A stretch of DNA of 64,000 bases from Paraburkholderia eburnea. Its GTDB lineage: Bacteria > Pseudomonadota > Gammaproteobacteria > Burkholderiales > Burkholderiaceae. The translations under genes and the position numbers were made by a program. How positions within the stretch are numbered: the first letter of the stretch is position 1; every line of letters starts with the position of its first letter. The notes below the pieces were generated by a model. It saw nothing but the letters and a program-made list of their open reading frames with translations, made no database searches and was not told the origin of the DNA. Location of the stretch: contig NZ_PQGA01000003.1 in assembly GCF_002917095.1 (NCBI RefSeq), positions 1 to 64,000 of the forward strand. The letters run 5' to 3'. Positions 1-8,868 of this stretch are shown here, piece after piece.

Positions 1-147
<147 letters not shown>

Positions 148-320
148 GGCGTTGCCAATCCGTGTCGATGCGCGGCTTCGGCACGGTTGTGATCTGGCGT
201 TAATTTGGTAGCATTCGCGCTCAGGCTGCGCATGCGCCAGGTGTCATCAGGAGCAGCAGGCGGAAGGCGAGGCCGGGGCCGTCGATCGGCGCTCCGGAAA
301 ACGATAATGGAGTGTGGTTT

Positions 321-1061
321 ATGGCACAGCGTATTGCGTATGTAACGGGCGGTATGGGCGGCATCGGAACGGGTATCTGCCAGCGCCTCGAAAAACAGGG
401 CTTCAAGGTCGTCGCGGGCTGCGGCCCGAACTCGCCGCGCCGCGTGAAGTGGCTCGAAGATCAGAAAGCGCTGGGCTTTAACTTTATCGCTTCCGAAGGC
501 AATGTCGGCGACTGGGATTCGACGGCTCAGGCGTTCGACAAGGTCAAGGCCGAAGTGGGCGAGATCGACGTGCTGGTCAACAACGCCGGCATCACGCGCG
601 ACGTGGTGTTCCGCAAGATGACGCGCGAAGACTGGACGGCGGTGATCGACACCAATCTGACCAGCCTCTTCAACGTCACGAAGCAGGTGATCGACGGCAT
701 GGTCGAGCGTGGCTGGGGCCGCGTCATCAATATTTCGTCGGTGAACGGCCAGAAGGGCCAGTTTGGTCAGACCAACTACTCGACCGCCAAGGCCGGTATT
801 CACGGCTTCACGATGTCGCTCGCGCAGGAAGTGGCCACCAAGGGCGTGACGGTCAACACCGTGTCGCCGGGCTACATCGGCACGGACATGGTGAAGTCGA
901 TCCGCCCCGACGTACTCGAAAAGATCGTCGCGACGATTCCCGTGCGCCGCCTGGGCGCCCCTGAGGAAATCGCCTCGATCGTCGCGTGGCTCGCCTCGGA
1001 AGAGTCGGGCTTCGCAACCGGTGCAGACTTCTCGCTGAACGGCGGGTTGCACATGGGCTGA
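321..1061 (+). CDS. phaB: acetoacetyl-CoA reductase
   Basis: A 246-residue short-chain dehydrogenase/reductase that uses NADPH to reduce acetoacetyl-CoA to (R)-3-hydroxybutyryl-CoA, the monomer for PHB synthase. The N-terminal TGGMGGIG is the nucleotide-binding glycine motif, NNAG follows at about residue 87, and the catalytic set is Ser of NISSVNG plus YSTAK. The length equals that of well-studied PhaB proteins. The ATG at 321 is preferred over an in-frame GTG at 312 because GGAG lies about eight bases upstream of the ATG. It sits between phaA and phaR, the standard betaproteobacterial order. Confidence 0.96.
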   Translation: MAQRIAYVTGGMGGIGTGICQRLEKQGFKVVAGCGPNSPRRVKWLEDQKALGFNFIASEGNVGDWDSTAQAFDKVKAEVGEIDVLVNNAGITRDVVFRKMTREDWTAVIDTNLTSLFNVTKQVIDGMVERGWGRVINISSVNGQKGQFGQTNYSTAKAGIHGFTMSLAQEVATKGVTVNTVSPGYIGTDMVKSIRPDVLEKIVATIPVRRLGAPEEIASIVAWLASEESGFATGADFSLNGGLHMG

Positions 1062-1212
1062 TCCCGCCCGCCGTGCGTGTTGAAAAGCGCGCGGCGAAAA
1101 GCGGGATCGACGGCGGTAGCGGGCCTGTTTGCACGCCGGGGCAGGCCGCTTCCGGGCTAGACGACGCGCGATGGCATTGGCCTTCGCGCGTTGGCGCATA
1201 CAAGGGCGACAT

Positions 1213-1842
1213 ATGACGACTACAAAGAAAACCGCCGAACGACTGATCAAAAAATATCCGAACCGTCGGTTGTACGACACGGAGACGAGCACCTACATCA
1301 CGCTGACCGATGTGAAGCAACTCGTGCTCGATCAGGAAGAGTTCAAGGTCATCGACGCGAAGACCAACGAGGATCTGACGCGCAGCATCCTGCTGCAGAT
1401 CATCCTTGAGGAAGAGGGCGGCGGTCTGCCGATGTTCTCGTCGTCGATGCTGTCGCAGATCATCCGTTTCTACGGCCATGCGATGCAGGGCATGATGGGC
1501 ACCTACCTGGAGAAGAACATCCAGGCGTTCATCGACATCCAGAACAAGCTCGCGGACCAGTCGAAGGGCCTTTACGAAGGCAATGCGATGAACCCCGAGG
1601 TCTGGTCGCAGTTCATGAACATGCAGGCGCCGATGATGCAGGGCATGATGACCAGCTACATCGAGCAGTCGAAGAACATGTTCGTGCAGATGCAGGAGCA
1701 GATGCAGAACCAGGCGAAGAACATGTTCAGCAGCTTCCCGTTCAAGCCCGTTTCGCCTGTTTCCCCGGTGTCTCCGGCTTCGCCCGCAGCCTCGGCGCAG
1801 GGCGCGAACGAAAGCGCCAGCGGTGAAGAAGAGAAAAAGTAA
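1213..1842 (+). CDS. phaR: polyhydroxyalkanoate synthesis repressor PhaR
   Basis: A 209-residue cytoplasmic regulator that in the family binds DNA and PHB granules and represses phasin expression until polymer is present. The N-terminal stretch IKKYPNRRLYDTETSTYITL (residues 12-31) is the hallmark of the PHB/PHA accumulation regulator DNA-binding domain; two Met/Gln-rich helical repeats follow in the middle. The tail is low complexity (PVSPVSPVSPASPAAS) and ends with an acidic-lysine stretch. The start at 1213 is chosen because homology begins there; an upstream in-frame extension to 1129 lacks family similarity. A 151-bp gap separates it from phaB. Confidence 0.95.
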   Translation: MTTTKKTAERLIKKYPNRRLYDTETSTYITLTDVKQLVLDQEEFKVIDAKTNEDLTRSILLQIILEEEGGGLPMFSSSMLSQIIRFYGHAMQGMMGTYLEKNIQAFIDIQNKLADQSKGLYEGNAMNPEVWSQFMNMQAPMMQGMMTSYIEQSKNMFVQMQEQMQNQAKNMFSSFPFKPVSPVSPVSPASPAASAQGANESASGEEEKK

Positions 1843-2211
1843 AGCGTAGCGAGTCGAAGCGGCATGGCGCGGCAGCCCACGCGCCGGTGGCCGCTTGTTT
1901 GTTGTGTGCGGTGCTTGTGCGTTTTTCGCTGGTGATTTCCATGGCGGGGAGATCTTCAGGTCGCGCGGCGCTGACCGGGTTCCGCTCCTCGCTCGCCAGG
2001 CCACTGCGCGCGTATTTCAACTCGCGACTCGTTCCTGGTGCAACGGACTTGAGCGAATATTGATCCAGATCGGCGCTCATCCGACCCTTACCCCCTTGGT
2101 TGTACGTCCACCCACGCTGCCCCTCTCCCTACGCCAAATGGGTAAAATGGCGGATTGGCTTGATTTCGCGCGGCGCAACGAACGCCTCGCGCCCCACATC
2201 CGGACGTACAC
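1843..2211. other. intergenic region between phaR and rimO (369 nt)
   Basis: No credible gene is visible. A TAAAAT hexamer at 2143-2148 lies about 64 bases upstream of the rimO start and could be a -10 element, but no good -35 hexamer stands at the right distance. I see no rho-independent terminator with a T-run after phaR. Confidence 0.4.
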
Positions 2212-3603
2212 GTGAAAAACCCAGTTGAATCAACAACCTCCCGCAATCCTGCTCCGCGCGTCGGGATGGTTTCCCTCGGGTGCCCGAAGGCGCTTGTCGA
2301 CTCCGAGCAGATCATTACCCAACTGCGCGCCGAGGGTTATGAAATCTCGGGTTCGTACGACGGCGCCGATCTGGTCGTGGTCAACACCTGCGGCTTTATC
2401 GACGAAGCCGTGCAGGAAAGCCTCGACGCCATCGGCGAGGCCCTGAGCGAAAACGGCAAGGTGATCGTTACCGGCTGTCTTGGCAAGAAGGCGAGCGCGA
2501 GCGGTTCCAATCTGATCGAGGAAGTGCATCCGAAGGTGCTGGCCGTGACCGGCCCGCACGCCGTCGGCGAAGTGATGCAGGCGGTGCACAGCCACTTGCC
2601 CAAGCCGCACGATCCGTTCGTCGATCTCGTGCCGCCCGCGGGCATCAAGCTCACGCCGCGCCACTACGCGTATCTGAAGATTTCCGAAGGCTGCAATCAC
2701 CGCTGCACGTTCTGCATCATCCCGTCGATGCGCGGCGACCTGGTGTCGCGTCCCGTCGCCGAAGTGATGCTCGAAGCGGAAAACCTCTTCAAATCGGGCG
2801 TGAAGGAACTGCTCGTGATTTCGCAGGACACCAGTGCCTACGGCGTGGACGTGAAGTACCGCACCGGCTTCTGGAACGGCAAGCCCATCAAGACGCGCAT
2901 GACCGATCTGGTTGCCGCGCTCGGCGAGCTGGCCGCGCAGTACGGCGCCTGGGTGCGCTTGCACTACGTCTACCCGTATCCGAGCGTCGACGAAGTCATT
3001 CCGCTGATGGCCGAAGGTCCGTACAAGGGCCACGTGCTGCCGTATCTCGACGTGCCGTTCCAGCACGCGCACCCTGAAGTGCTCAAGCGCATGAAGCGTC
3101 CCGCGAACGCGGAGAAGGTCATGGAGCGCGTGAAGGCGTGGCGCGAGATGTGCCCGGATCTGACGATCCGCAGCACCTTCATCGCCGGTTTCCCGGGCGA
3201 AACGGAAGAGCAGTTCGAGACGCTGCTCGACTTCATCCGCGAAGCCGATCTGGATCGCGTGGGCTGTTTCGCTTACTCGCCGGTCGAAGGCGCGACGGCC
3301 AACGAGCTGGACGGCGCGCTGCCGGACGAAGTGCGCGAGGAGCGCCGCGCGCGCTTCATGGAAGTGGCCGAGGAAGTATCGGCCAAGCGCATCCAGCGCA
3401 AGGTCGGCAAGACGCTCAAGGTGCTGATCGACGAGATCAATCCCGACGGCGGCATTGGCCGCACGGCGGCGGACGCGCCCGAGATCGACGGCGTCGTGTA
3501 CGTCGCACCCGCGACCAAGGCGTCGAAGCGCTACAAGGTCGGCGATTTCGTCTCGGTGAAGATCACCGGCGCCGACGGCCACGATCTCTGGGGCGAGGTC
3601 TGA
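2212..3603 (+). CDS. rimO: ribosomal protein S12 methylthiotransferase RimO
   Basis: A 463-residue radical-SAM enzyme that adds a methylthio group to the conserved aspartate of ribosomal protein S12. The N-terminal MTTase domain ([16 protein letters not shown]) carries cysteines for the first 4Fe-4S cluster, and the radical-SAM CxxxCxxC motif is Cys161, Cys165 and Cys168 in [14 protein letters not shown] domain (about residues 390-463) closes the protein. The start is GTG at 2212; homology begins shortly after it. Presence just downstream of phaR is common in Burkholderiaceae. The next gene starts 5 nt after its stop codon, so the two are probably co-transcribed. Confidence 0.95.
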   Translation: MKNPVESTTSRNPAPRVGMVSLGCPKALVDSEQIITQLRAEGYEISGSYDGADLVVVNTCGFIDEAVQESLDAIGEALSENGKVIVTGCLGKKASASGSNLIEEVHPKVLAVTGPHAVGEVMQAVHSHLPKPHDPFVDLVPPAGIKLTPRHYAYLKISEGCNHRCTFCIIPSMRGDLVSRPVAEVMLEAENLFKSGVKELLVISQDTSAYGVDVKYRTGFWNGKPIKTRMTDLVAALGELAAQYGAWVRLHYVYPYPSVDEVIPLMAEGPYKGHVLPYLDVPFQHAHPEVLKRMKRPANAEKVMERVKAWREMCPDLTIRSTFIAGFPGETEEQFETLLDFIREADLDRVGCFAYSPVEGATANELDGALPDEVREERRARFMEVAEEVSAKRIQRKVGKTLKVLIDEINPDGGIGRTAADAPEIDGVVYVAPATKASKRYKVGDFVSVKITGADGHDLWGEV

Positions 3604-3608
3604 GCGGC

Positions 3609-4556
3609 ATGACGGCGGTGGTTCCCGGAATGCCTGCAGCGCCCGAAATTCTCGCCTACGGCGAGGCCATGGTCGAATTCAACCAGGCCGCGCCGGGCAA
3701 GCCGGAGTACCTGCAGGGTTTCGGCGGCGATACCTCCAACTTCGCGATCGCGGCGGCGCGCCAGGGTGCGCGCACCGGCTTTGTTTCGGCGGTCGGCGAC
3801 GATCAGTTCGGGCGTCTGCTGCTCGATCTGTGGGCGCGCGAGGGCGTCGATACGGCCCACGTGCGCGTGCGTGCCGACGCGCCAACGGGCGTGTATTTCG
3901 TCTCGCATGGTCCGCAAGGTCATGCCTTCGACTATCTGCGCAAGGGTTCGGCGGCAAGCCGCTACGCGCCGGGCGATTTGCCGCTCGACGCGCTGGCTGC
4001 CGCGCGCGTGCTGCATCTGTCGGGCGTGAGCGTCGCGATCGGCGACGCCGCCTGCGATGCGGCCTTCGCCGCGATCGAACAGGCGCGCGCAAGCGGCGTT
4101 CAGGTCAGTTTCGATACCAATCTGCGCCTGAAGCTGTGGCCGCTCGCGCGCGCCCGCGCCGTCATGACCGAAGTACTGCGTCTGACCGACATCTGCCTGC
4201 CCAGCTGGGACGATGTTGCCGTGCTGACGGGCCTCGACGACCGCGATGCGATCGTCGATCGTCTGCTCACGCTCGGGGCGCGCGTCGTTGCGCTCAAGCT
4301 CGGCAAGGAAGGCGCGTATGTCGCGACGCCGCACGAGCGCCGTGTGGTGCCGGGCCGTGTCGTTTCGGCGATTGATGCGACCGGTGCGGGCGACTGCTTC
4401 GGCGGCGCGTTTGTTGCTTGCCTCGTGGCGGGCGACGATCCGTTCGCCGCGGCTCACTACGCCAACGCGGCGGCGGCCCTGTCGACGCAAGGCTACGGCG
4501 CCGTGGCGCCAATCCCGCGTCGCGAGGAAGTCGAGCGCGCGCTGGCCGCGAGCTAG
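3609..4556 (+). CDS. kdgK: PfkB-family sugar kinase, probably 2-keto-3-deoxygluconate kinase
   Basis: A 315-residue ribokinase/PfkB-family kinase. The N-terminal GEAMVEF and GGDTSNFAIAAARQG segments form the sugar-binding face, and DATGAGDCFGGAF near residue 257 is the PfkB signature with the catalytic Asp of GAGD. The FGGDTSN version and the overall pattern fit 2-keto-3-deoxygluconate kinase, which makes KDPG for the Entner-Doudoroff pathway; fructokinase is the main alternative. The ATG at 3609 lies 5 nt after the rimO stop. A much longer in-frame ORF running back into rimO is an out-of-frame shadow of rimO. Confidence 0.85.
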   Translation: MTAVVPGMPAAPEILAYGEAMVEFNQAAPGKPEYLQGFGGDTSNFAIAAARQGARTGFVSAVGDDQFGRLLLDLWAREGVDTAHVRVRADAPTGVYFVSHGPQGHAFDYLRKGSAASRYAPGDLPLDALAAARVLHLSGVSVAIGDAACDAAFAAIEQARASGVQVSFDTNLRLKLWPLARARAVMTEVLRLTDICLPSWDDVAVLTGLDDRDAIVDRLLTLGARVVALKLGKEGAYVATPHERRVVPGRVVSAIDATGAGDCFGGAFVACLVAGDDPFAAAHYANAAAALSTQGYGAVAPIPRREEVERALAAS

Positions 4557-4625
4557 TCGCGCGAGTCTGCCAGGTATCGCGTGGTATCGCCTGGCATCGC
4601 CCAGCATCCCGATCAGAGGAATCCG

Positions 4626-5177
4626 ATGGAAGTTACAAGCCCGAAAACCGCGCGTCGTCTCGCCTGGCTTGCGGCAGTGGCGATCGCGCTGCCGCTCGCG
4701 GCCTGCGCCGTCGGCGGCAATCACACGACGGACGCCGCGGCGAGCGCGCCCGTGCATTCGTCGCTCAAGCCGAATCCCGAATTCGCGCAACTCCCGCAAT
4801 ACGCGGGCACGCTCGGCAAGCGCCAGATCGTGATGCGGCTGGGCGCCAAGACCGACCCTGACGATCCGACCGGCGTGCACGGCGAGTACCAGTTCAGCGA
4901 CACGGGCGAAGTGATTCTGATCGCGGGCGATCGTTCGGGCGCGACGCTCGAAGCGGAAGAGTCCAACGATGGTACGCGCATCACGGGCAACTGGGTCGGC
5001 ACGTTCGCAGCCGATGGCTCGATTTCCGGCGACCGCATGGAAGTGGACGATTCGAATCCCGTGCCGTTCGAGCTGAAGCCGATTGCGGCTGGGACCGCGC
5101 CTGCCGCCACACCTGCTGCCGCCGCGAAAAGCGGCAATGCAGTGGGCGGTGTCGGCAATGTGGTGACGGGCGAGTAG
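4626..5177 (+). CDS. putative lipoprotein of unknown function
   Basis: A 183-residue protein with a Lys/Arg-rich N-terminus, a hydrophobic stretch and a lipobox LPLAAC ending at about residue 26, so it is expected to be a lipid-anchored envelope protein. The ATG at 4626 follows a good Shine-Dalgarno sequence (AGAGGA). The mature part contains a repeatedly Gly/Asp-rich segment that looks like beta strands, and an Ala/Pro-rich tail. No enzymatic motif is seen. The 69-nt gap before it contains imperfect copies of GGTATCGC. I do not recognise the family. Confidence 0.75.
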   Translation: MEVTSPKTARRLAWLAAVAIALPLAACAVGGNHTTDAAASAPVHSSLKPNPEFAQLPQYAGTLGKRQIVMRLGAKTDPDDPTGVHGEYQFSDTGEVILIAGDRSGATLEAEESNDGTRITGNWVGTFAADGSISGDRMEVDDSNPVPFELKPIAAGTAPAATPAAAAKSGNAVGGVGNVVTGE

Positions 5178-5184
5178 TCTTCGC

Positions 5185-6132
5185 CTACTGGCGCGCGCCG
5201 CGTGGCGCGCTCACGGCGATGCGCTTCAATTTCGCGCGAGAACGATTACGTATTGCGACGAGCCTGTTTTCCAGCGATTCGCGCTCGCGCTGCCAGTCTT
5301 GGCGCTCACGCGCAAACCCCTCGGTTTCCTGCTGCGCCGTGCGTAACGCCTCGTCCTGACTTGCTTGCGTGACACGCGCCGCCGCGAGTTCGCCCAGCAG
5401 TGTTTCATTGCGTTGCTGGAGCGTTGCCGCGAGCGCATCCGCGCGCCGACGCTCTTCGCGGGCGTCGCTGATCTGCTGCATCATGTGCTTCTGCACGCCT
5501 TCCATCCGCTGCGTCGCCTTGTCCAGTTCGGACTGAAAGGCTGCGTCGCGCGCCTCCAGCGACGCCCGCAATGCGGCGCTCGCTTTCTCGTGTTCCGTTC
5601 TTTGCTCGCGTTGCCGTGTGTCGGCGAGTTCGCGTTCGGCGTCGCGCTGGGCCTCCAGCGCATCGGCGCGAATGCGGGCTTCCTCGGCGCGCGCATTGGC
5701 GGCTTCCAGCTGCTGCTTCAGCGCGGCGATCTGCTCGGTCAGCGCACCCAGTTCCACCTCACGTAGCCGCAAGGTTTCCTCCGCAGCCGCGCGCGCGTGG
5801 ACGGCTTCGGCCGCGCGCGAGTCGGCTTGCGCCGTGGTTTGCTCCAGTTCGGCCACGCGTGCGTCATAGACCCTTTCCCCATGCTCCACGGCGACGGCCC
5901 AGATGCCGAGCATCGCGTCCGCGACGGCGGGCGGTAGTTGCGAGGCGAGGGCGTCGCTGCGCGTTTTCTCGTCCTTCCACTGCTTGAGTTCGTCGTTGAT
6001 CGTCGTGCGGCTGCCCTGACGGATTTCCGCGTAGATCAGGTCGACGGTCAGCTCATGCGGCCGTTTTCCGGCGGCGACGAGGCGAGACGCGGTTTCACGC
6101 GTGCGCAAACGGGTATCGCTGATACGTGACAT
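5185..6132 (-). CDS. KfrA-like DNA-binding coiled-coil protein
   Basis: A 315-residue protein. Residues 1-115 match the KfrA N-terminal DNA-binding domain (LVAAGKRPHELTVDLIYAEI, then QGSRTTINDELKQWKDEK). Residues about 80-300 are an almost unbroken Ala/Glu/Arg/Gln-rich coiled coil, and the end is basic (RSRAKLKRIAV). KfrA of broad-host-range plasmids is an autoregulated DNA-binding protein tied to plasmid maintenance; this copy is chromosomal. It is divergent from a tyrosine recombinase across a 163-bp A/T-rich gap holding palindromes, which suggests that it regulates itself and the recombinase. That role is inference. Confidence 0.85.
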   Translation of the reverse strand: MSRISDTRLRTRETASRLVAAGKRPHELTVDLIYAEIRQGSRTTINDELKQWKDEKTRSDALASQLPPAVADAMLGIWAVAVEHGERVYDARVAELEQTTAQADSRAAEAVHARAAAEETLRLREVELGALTEQIAALKQQLEAANARAEEARIRADALEAQRDAERELADTRQREQRTEHEKASAALRASLEARDAAFQSELDKATQRMEGVQKHMMQQISDAREERRRADALAATLQQRNETLLGELAAARVTQASQDEALRTAQQETEGFARERQDWQRERESLENRLVAIRNRSRAKLKRIAVSAPRGARQ

Positions 6133-6170
6133 GGTTTTTCCAGACGAGAAGCGGGCTAACGACCGAAATC

Positions 6171-6246
6171 ATACTGTATATCATCGTATAACGTTATATA
6201 AGTACGATATCAAGCTGAAAATTTACGATAACACCTATAATCGTAA
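6171..6246. promoter_or_regulatory. operator-like cluster between KfrA-like gene and recombinase
   Basis: This gap is strikingly A/T-rich compared with its surroundings. The hexamer TACGAT occurs four times: forward at 6203-6208 and 6224-6229, reversed at 6183-6188 and 6240-6245. The last two form the inverted repeat TTACGAT-10 nt-ATCGTAA (6223-6246). A perfect 12-bp palindrome TATAACGTTATA lies at 6187-6198 and ATACTGTAT at 6171-6179. A consensus -10 TATAAT (6236-6241), reading toward the recombinase, sits inside the 6223-6246 repeat, so a protein bound there would block it. KfrA-family proteins are known to bind palindromic operators near their own genes; binding here is inference. Confidence 0.65.
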
Positions 6247-6295
6247 TTAAAGATGCGGTACGCTTGGCCTTACGCCCGATCCCACTCTCCAATCG

Positions 6296-7429
6296 ATGTC
6301 AGAACACGCCATCACCCTGATTCCCGCCTTGCCGCCCGCGCTCGACGGCCGAAACGGCACGAACCGCGCCCGCGGCGGGGTAGCGCAGACCGCCGCGCGT
6401 GACGACATCGAAGCCGTACGCCTCTGGCTCGCCGAGTATGTTGGGTCCCCGCACACGCTGCGCAGCTATCGAAAAGAAGCGGTGCGCCTGATGCTGTGGG
6501 CCACGCGCACGCTCGACAAGCCACTGTCTAGCCTCACGCGCGAAGATTTCGTGCTCTACGAGCAGTTCCTCGCCGCGCCAAACGGCGACTGGATCGATCC
6601 GGCGCGGCCGCGCAAGGGCCGCGAACGCAGGCTCTTCGAAGGGCCGCTTGCGCCGCGCAGCCGTCGGCAGGCGATGGGGATTCTCGGCGGGCTGTTCAGC
6701 TATCTGGTGGCGGCCGGCTATCTCGCGGGCAATCCGCTCGCGCTGCGCCGCGCACGTGCGCCGCAGGCGTCGCGCAGCCGCCGCGTCGAGCGCCATCTCG
6801 ACCAGGCGCTCTGGCAACAGGTGCTCGACGGCGTCGAGGCTTTTGCACAGGACACGCCGCGCGAGCGCCAGCACTACGAGCGCTGCCGCTGGCTCATGCG
6901 CTTCCTCTATCGCACGGCGCTGCGCGCCAGCGAAGCCGCGCAGGCGCGCGCGGGCGATTTCGAGCGCAGGCGCGGCCGCTGGTGGCTGCGCGTGGTCGGC
7001 AAGGGCGGCGTGGAGGGCGACGTGCCTGTGAGCGACGAACTGATGGCCGACTTCGCCCGCTATCGCGCGTTTCACGGCCTGCCGGAAGTGCCCGCGCCGG
7101 GCGAGATGCGTCCCGCCGTGATGGGCGTCGCGGGCGGCGATGCCGCGCCGCTCACGTCCACGGCGCTCTATCTGATTGTGAAGACGGTGTTTCGCCGCAT
7201 CGCGGATACGCTCGATGCCCGCGATCCCGCAGGCGCGGCAACCCTGCGCCGCGCCTCGACGCACTGGCTGCGCCACACCGCCGCGACCCATCAGGCCGAC
7301 GCGGGCACGGACCTGCGCTATATCCAGAAGAATCTGCGCCACGCGTCGATCGAAACGACCGGCCTCTATCTGCACGCCGACGACGATGCGCGCCATGCCC
7401 AGACCGTGCGCGAGACGCCCTCGGCATGA
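6296..7429 (+). CDS. tyrosine site-specific recombinase (phage integrase family)
   Basis: A 377-residue recombinase with an N-terminal SAM-like core-binding domain (about residues 36-150, TLRSYRKEAVRLMLWA) and a C-terminal catalytic domain. The full catalytic set is visible: Arg210 (TALRASE), Lys236 (GKGG), His323 and Arg326 (HWLRH), His349 (LRHAS) and Tyr358 (GLYLH). It should therefore be active. It is not next to a tRNA or a recognisable prophage, and its closest partner is the divergent KfrA-like gene. It differs from XerC/XerD in length and has an insertion between Lys236 and His323. Its DNA target is unknown. Confidence 0.88.
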   Translation: MSEHAITLIPALPPALDGRNGTNRARGGVAQTAARDDIEAVRLWLAEYVGSPHTLRSYRKEAVRLMLWATRTLDKPLSSLTREDFVLYEQFLAAPNGDWIDPARPRKGRERRLFEGPLAPRSRRQAMGILGGLFSYLVAAGYLAGNPLALRRARAPQASRSRRVERHLDQALWQQVLDGVEAFAQDTPRERQHYERCRWLMRFLYRTALRASEAAQARAGDFERRRGRWWLRVVGKGGVEGDVPVSDELMADFARYRAFHGLPEVPAPGEMRPAVMGVAGGDAAPLTSTALYLIVKTVFRRIADTLDARDPAGAATLRRASTHWLRHTAATHQADAGTDLRYIQKNLRHASIETTGLYLHADDDARHAQTVRETPSA

Positions 7430-7588
7430 TCCAGCCGGGTGCCAACCGAGTGCCAACGGAGTGATTCCCCGCAGCGCCGGTGTTAATCTTCGGCATGCGG
7501 CGCGCTCGGGCCGACCGGTGCAACAGCATCGACGCCCGCCTGAACCCGCGCCATGCCTCCATCCGCGCTTAACCGCCTGTTCTCCGAC

Positions 7589-8773
7589 ATGAAGAAATCC
7601 GACTCCAGCCGCGCCTTGCAGACGCGCATCGTCAATCCGCAGGACGACATCACGCCCGGCTTCGAATCGTTCGCCGCGCCCGTCACGCGCGCCTCGACCG
7701 TCGTGTTCCCCGACCTCGCGACCGTGCGCGGTCTCGACTGGAAAAACGACGCGCAATGGCGCTACGGTCTGCACGCCACGCCCACGTCCACGATGCTCAT
7801 GCAACGCCTCGCCGGGATCGAAGGCGGCGAGTACGCGCTGCTGCAACCCTCGGGCCTCTCGTCGATCTCGAACGTGTACTTCGGGCTCCTGAAGGCCGGC
7901 GACGATGTGCTGATTCCCGACAACGTCTATTCGCCCAACCGCGATCACGGCGACTGGCTCGCGCGCGACTTCGGCATCACGGCGCGCTATTACGATCCGA
8001 TGATCGGCGCAGGCATCGAAGCGCTGATTCGCCCCGAAACGAAGCTGATCTGGCTCGAAGCGCCGGGTTCGGTGACGATGGAAGTGCCCGACGTGCCCGC
8101 GATCACGGCCGTCGCGCGCGCGCGCAACGTCCTCACGGCCATCGACAACACGTGGTCGGCGGGCCTCGCATTCAAGCCCTTCGATCACGGCGTCGATATC
8201 TCGGTGCAGGCGCTCACGAAATATCAGTCGGGCGGCAGCGATGTGTTGATGGGCGCGACCATCACGCGCGATCGCGATCTCTATCTGAAGATCAAGCTCG
8301 CGCGTATGCGCCTGGGCATCGGGGTTTCGTCGGACGACTGCTCGCTCGTGTTGCGCGGCTTGCCGAGCATGAAGGTGCGATTCGATGCGCACGACCGCGC
8401 GGCGCTGTCGCTCGCGCAATGGCTCAAGACGCGCAGCGAGATTACGGCGATGCTGCATCCCGCCTTCGAGGATTGCCCGGGTCACGCGTTCTATAAACGC
8501 GACTTCACCGGCGCAGGCGGGCTGTTCTCGGTGGTGTTCGACGAACGCTATAGCGCCGCGCAGATCGACACGTTCTGCGAATCGCTCGAACTCTTCGCGC
8601 TCGGCTGGAGTTGGGGCGGCGCGCGCAGTCTCGTGATGCCATACGACATCGCGTCGATGCGCACGGCGGCAAGCTGGCCGCATCGCGGCACGCTGGTGCG
8701 CTTCTACATCGGTCTGGAAGACGAGGGCGATCTGCGCGCCGATATCGAGCGGGCGCTCGCCACGCTCGCATAA
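7589..8773 (+). CDS. metC: cystathionine beta-lyase
   Basis: A 394-residue PLP-dependent enzyme of the Cys/Met metabolism family that cleaves cystathionine to homocysteine, pyruvate and ammonia in methionine synthesis. The Schiff-base lysine is Lys211 in ALTKYQSGGSD; the PLP phosphate contacts are in the YGLHATPTS region, and WLEAPGSVTMEVPD holds family residues. The start at 7589 (MKKSDSSRAL) gives the usual length; an ATG at 7553 would add 12 residues without clear homology. Neither start has a strong Shine-Dalgarno sequence. Cystathionine gamma-synthase is a less likely alternative. Confidence 0.88.
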   Translation: MKKSDSSRALQTRIVNPQDDITPGFESFAAPVTRASTVVFPDLATVRGLDWKNDAQWRYGLHATPTSTMLMQRLAGIEGGEYALLQPSGLSSISNVYFGLLKAGDDVLIPDNVYSPNRDHGDWLARDFGITARYYDPMIGAGIEALIRPETKLIWLEAPGSVTMEVPDVPAITAVARARNVLTAIDNTWSAGLAFKPFDHGVDISVQALTKYQSGGSDVLMGATITRDRDLYLKIKLARMRLGIGVSSDDCSLVLRGLPSMKVRFDAHDRAALSLAQWLKTRSEITAMLHPAFEDCPGHAFYKRDFTGAGGLFSVVFDERYSAAQIDTFCESLELFALGWSWGGARSLVMPYDIASMRTAASWPHRGTLVRFYIGLEDEGDLRADIERALATLA

Positions 8774-8804
8774 ATTCCGCCCGTAAATTCCGCAAGTCAA
8801 GGCA

Positions 8805-8842
8805 AACGGCCGCGCCGGTCTGTGAAGACTGGCGCGGCCGTT
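8805..8842. terminator. bidirectional rho-independent terminator, metC/serB
   Basis: Inverted repeat with arms 8805-8820 and 8827-8842, one mismatch in a 16-bp G/C-rich stem and a loop TGTGAA, followed by a T-rich run. It lies between convergent metC and serB and can end both. Confidence 0.85.
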
Positions 8843-8868
8843 GTGTTTTCAGCGGCGGGATGCGTCGA

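Noticed and set aside
3138..3608. N-terminal extension of the sugar kinase into rimO
   Set aside because: The extension is an out-of-frame reading of rimO; kinase homology begins at 3609.
6299..8800. 833-codon open frame on the minus strand across the recombinase and metC
   Set aside because: It covers two real genes on the other strand and has low-complexity Arg/His/Ala composition.
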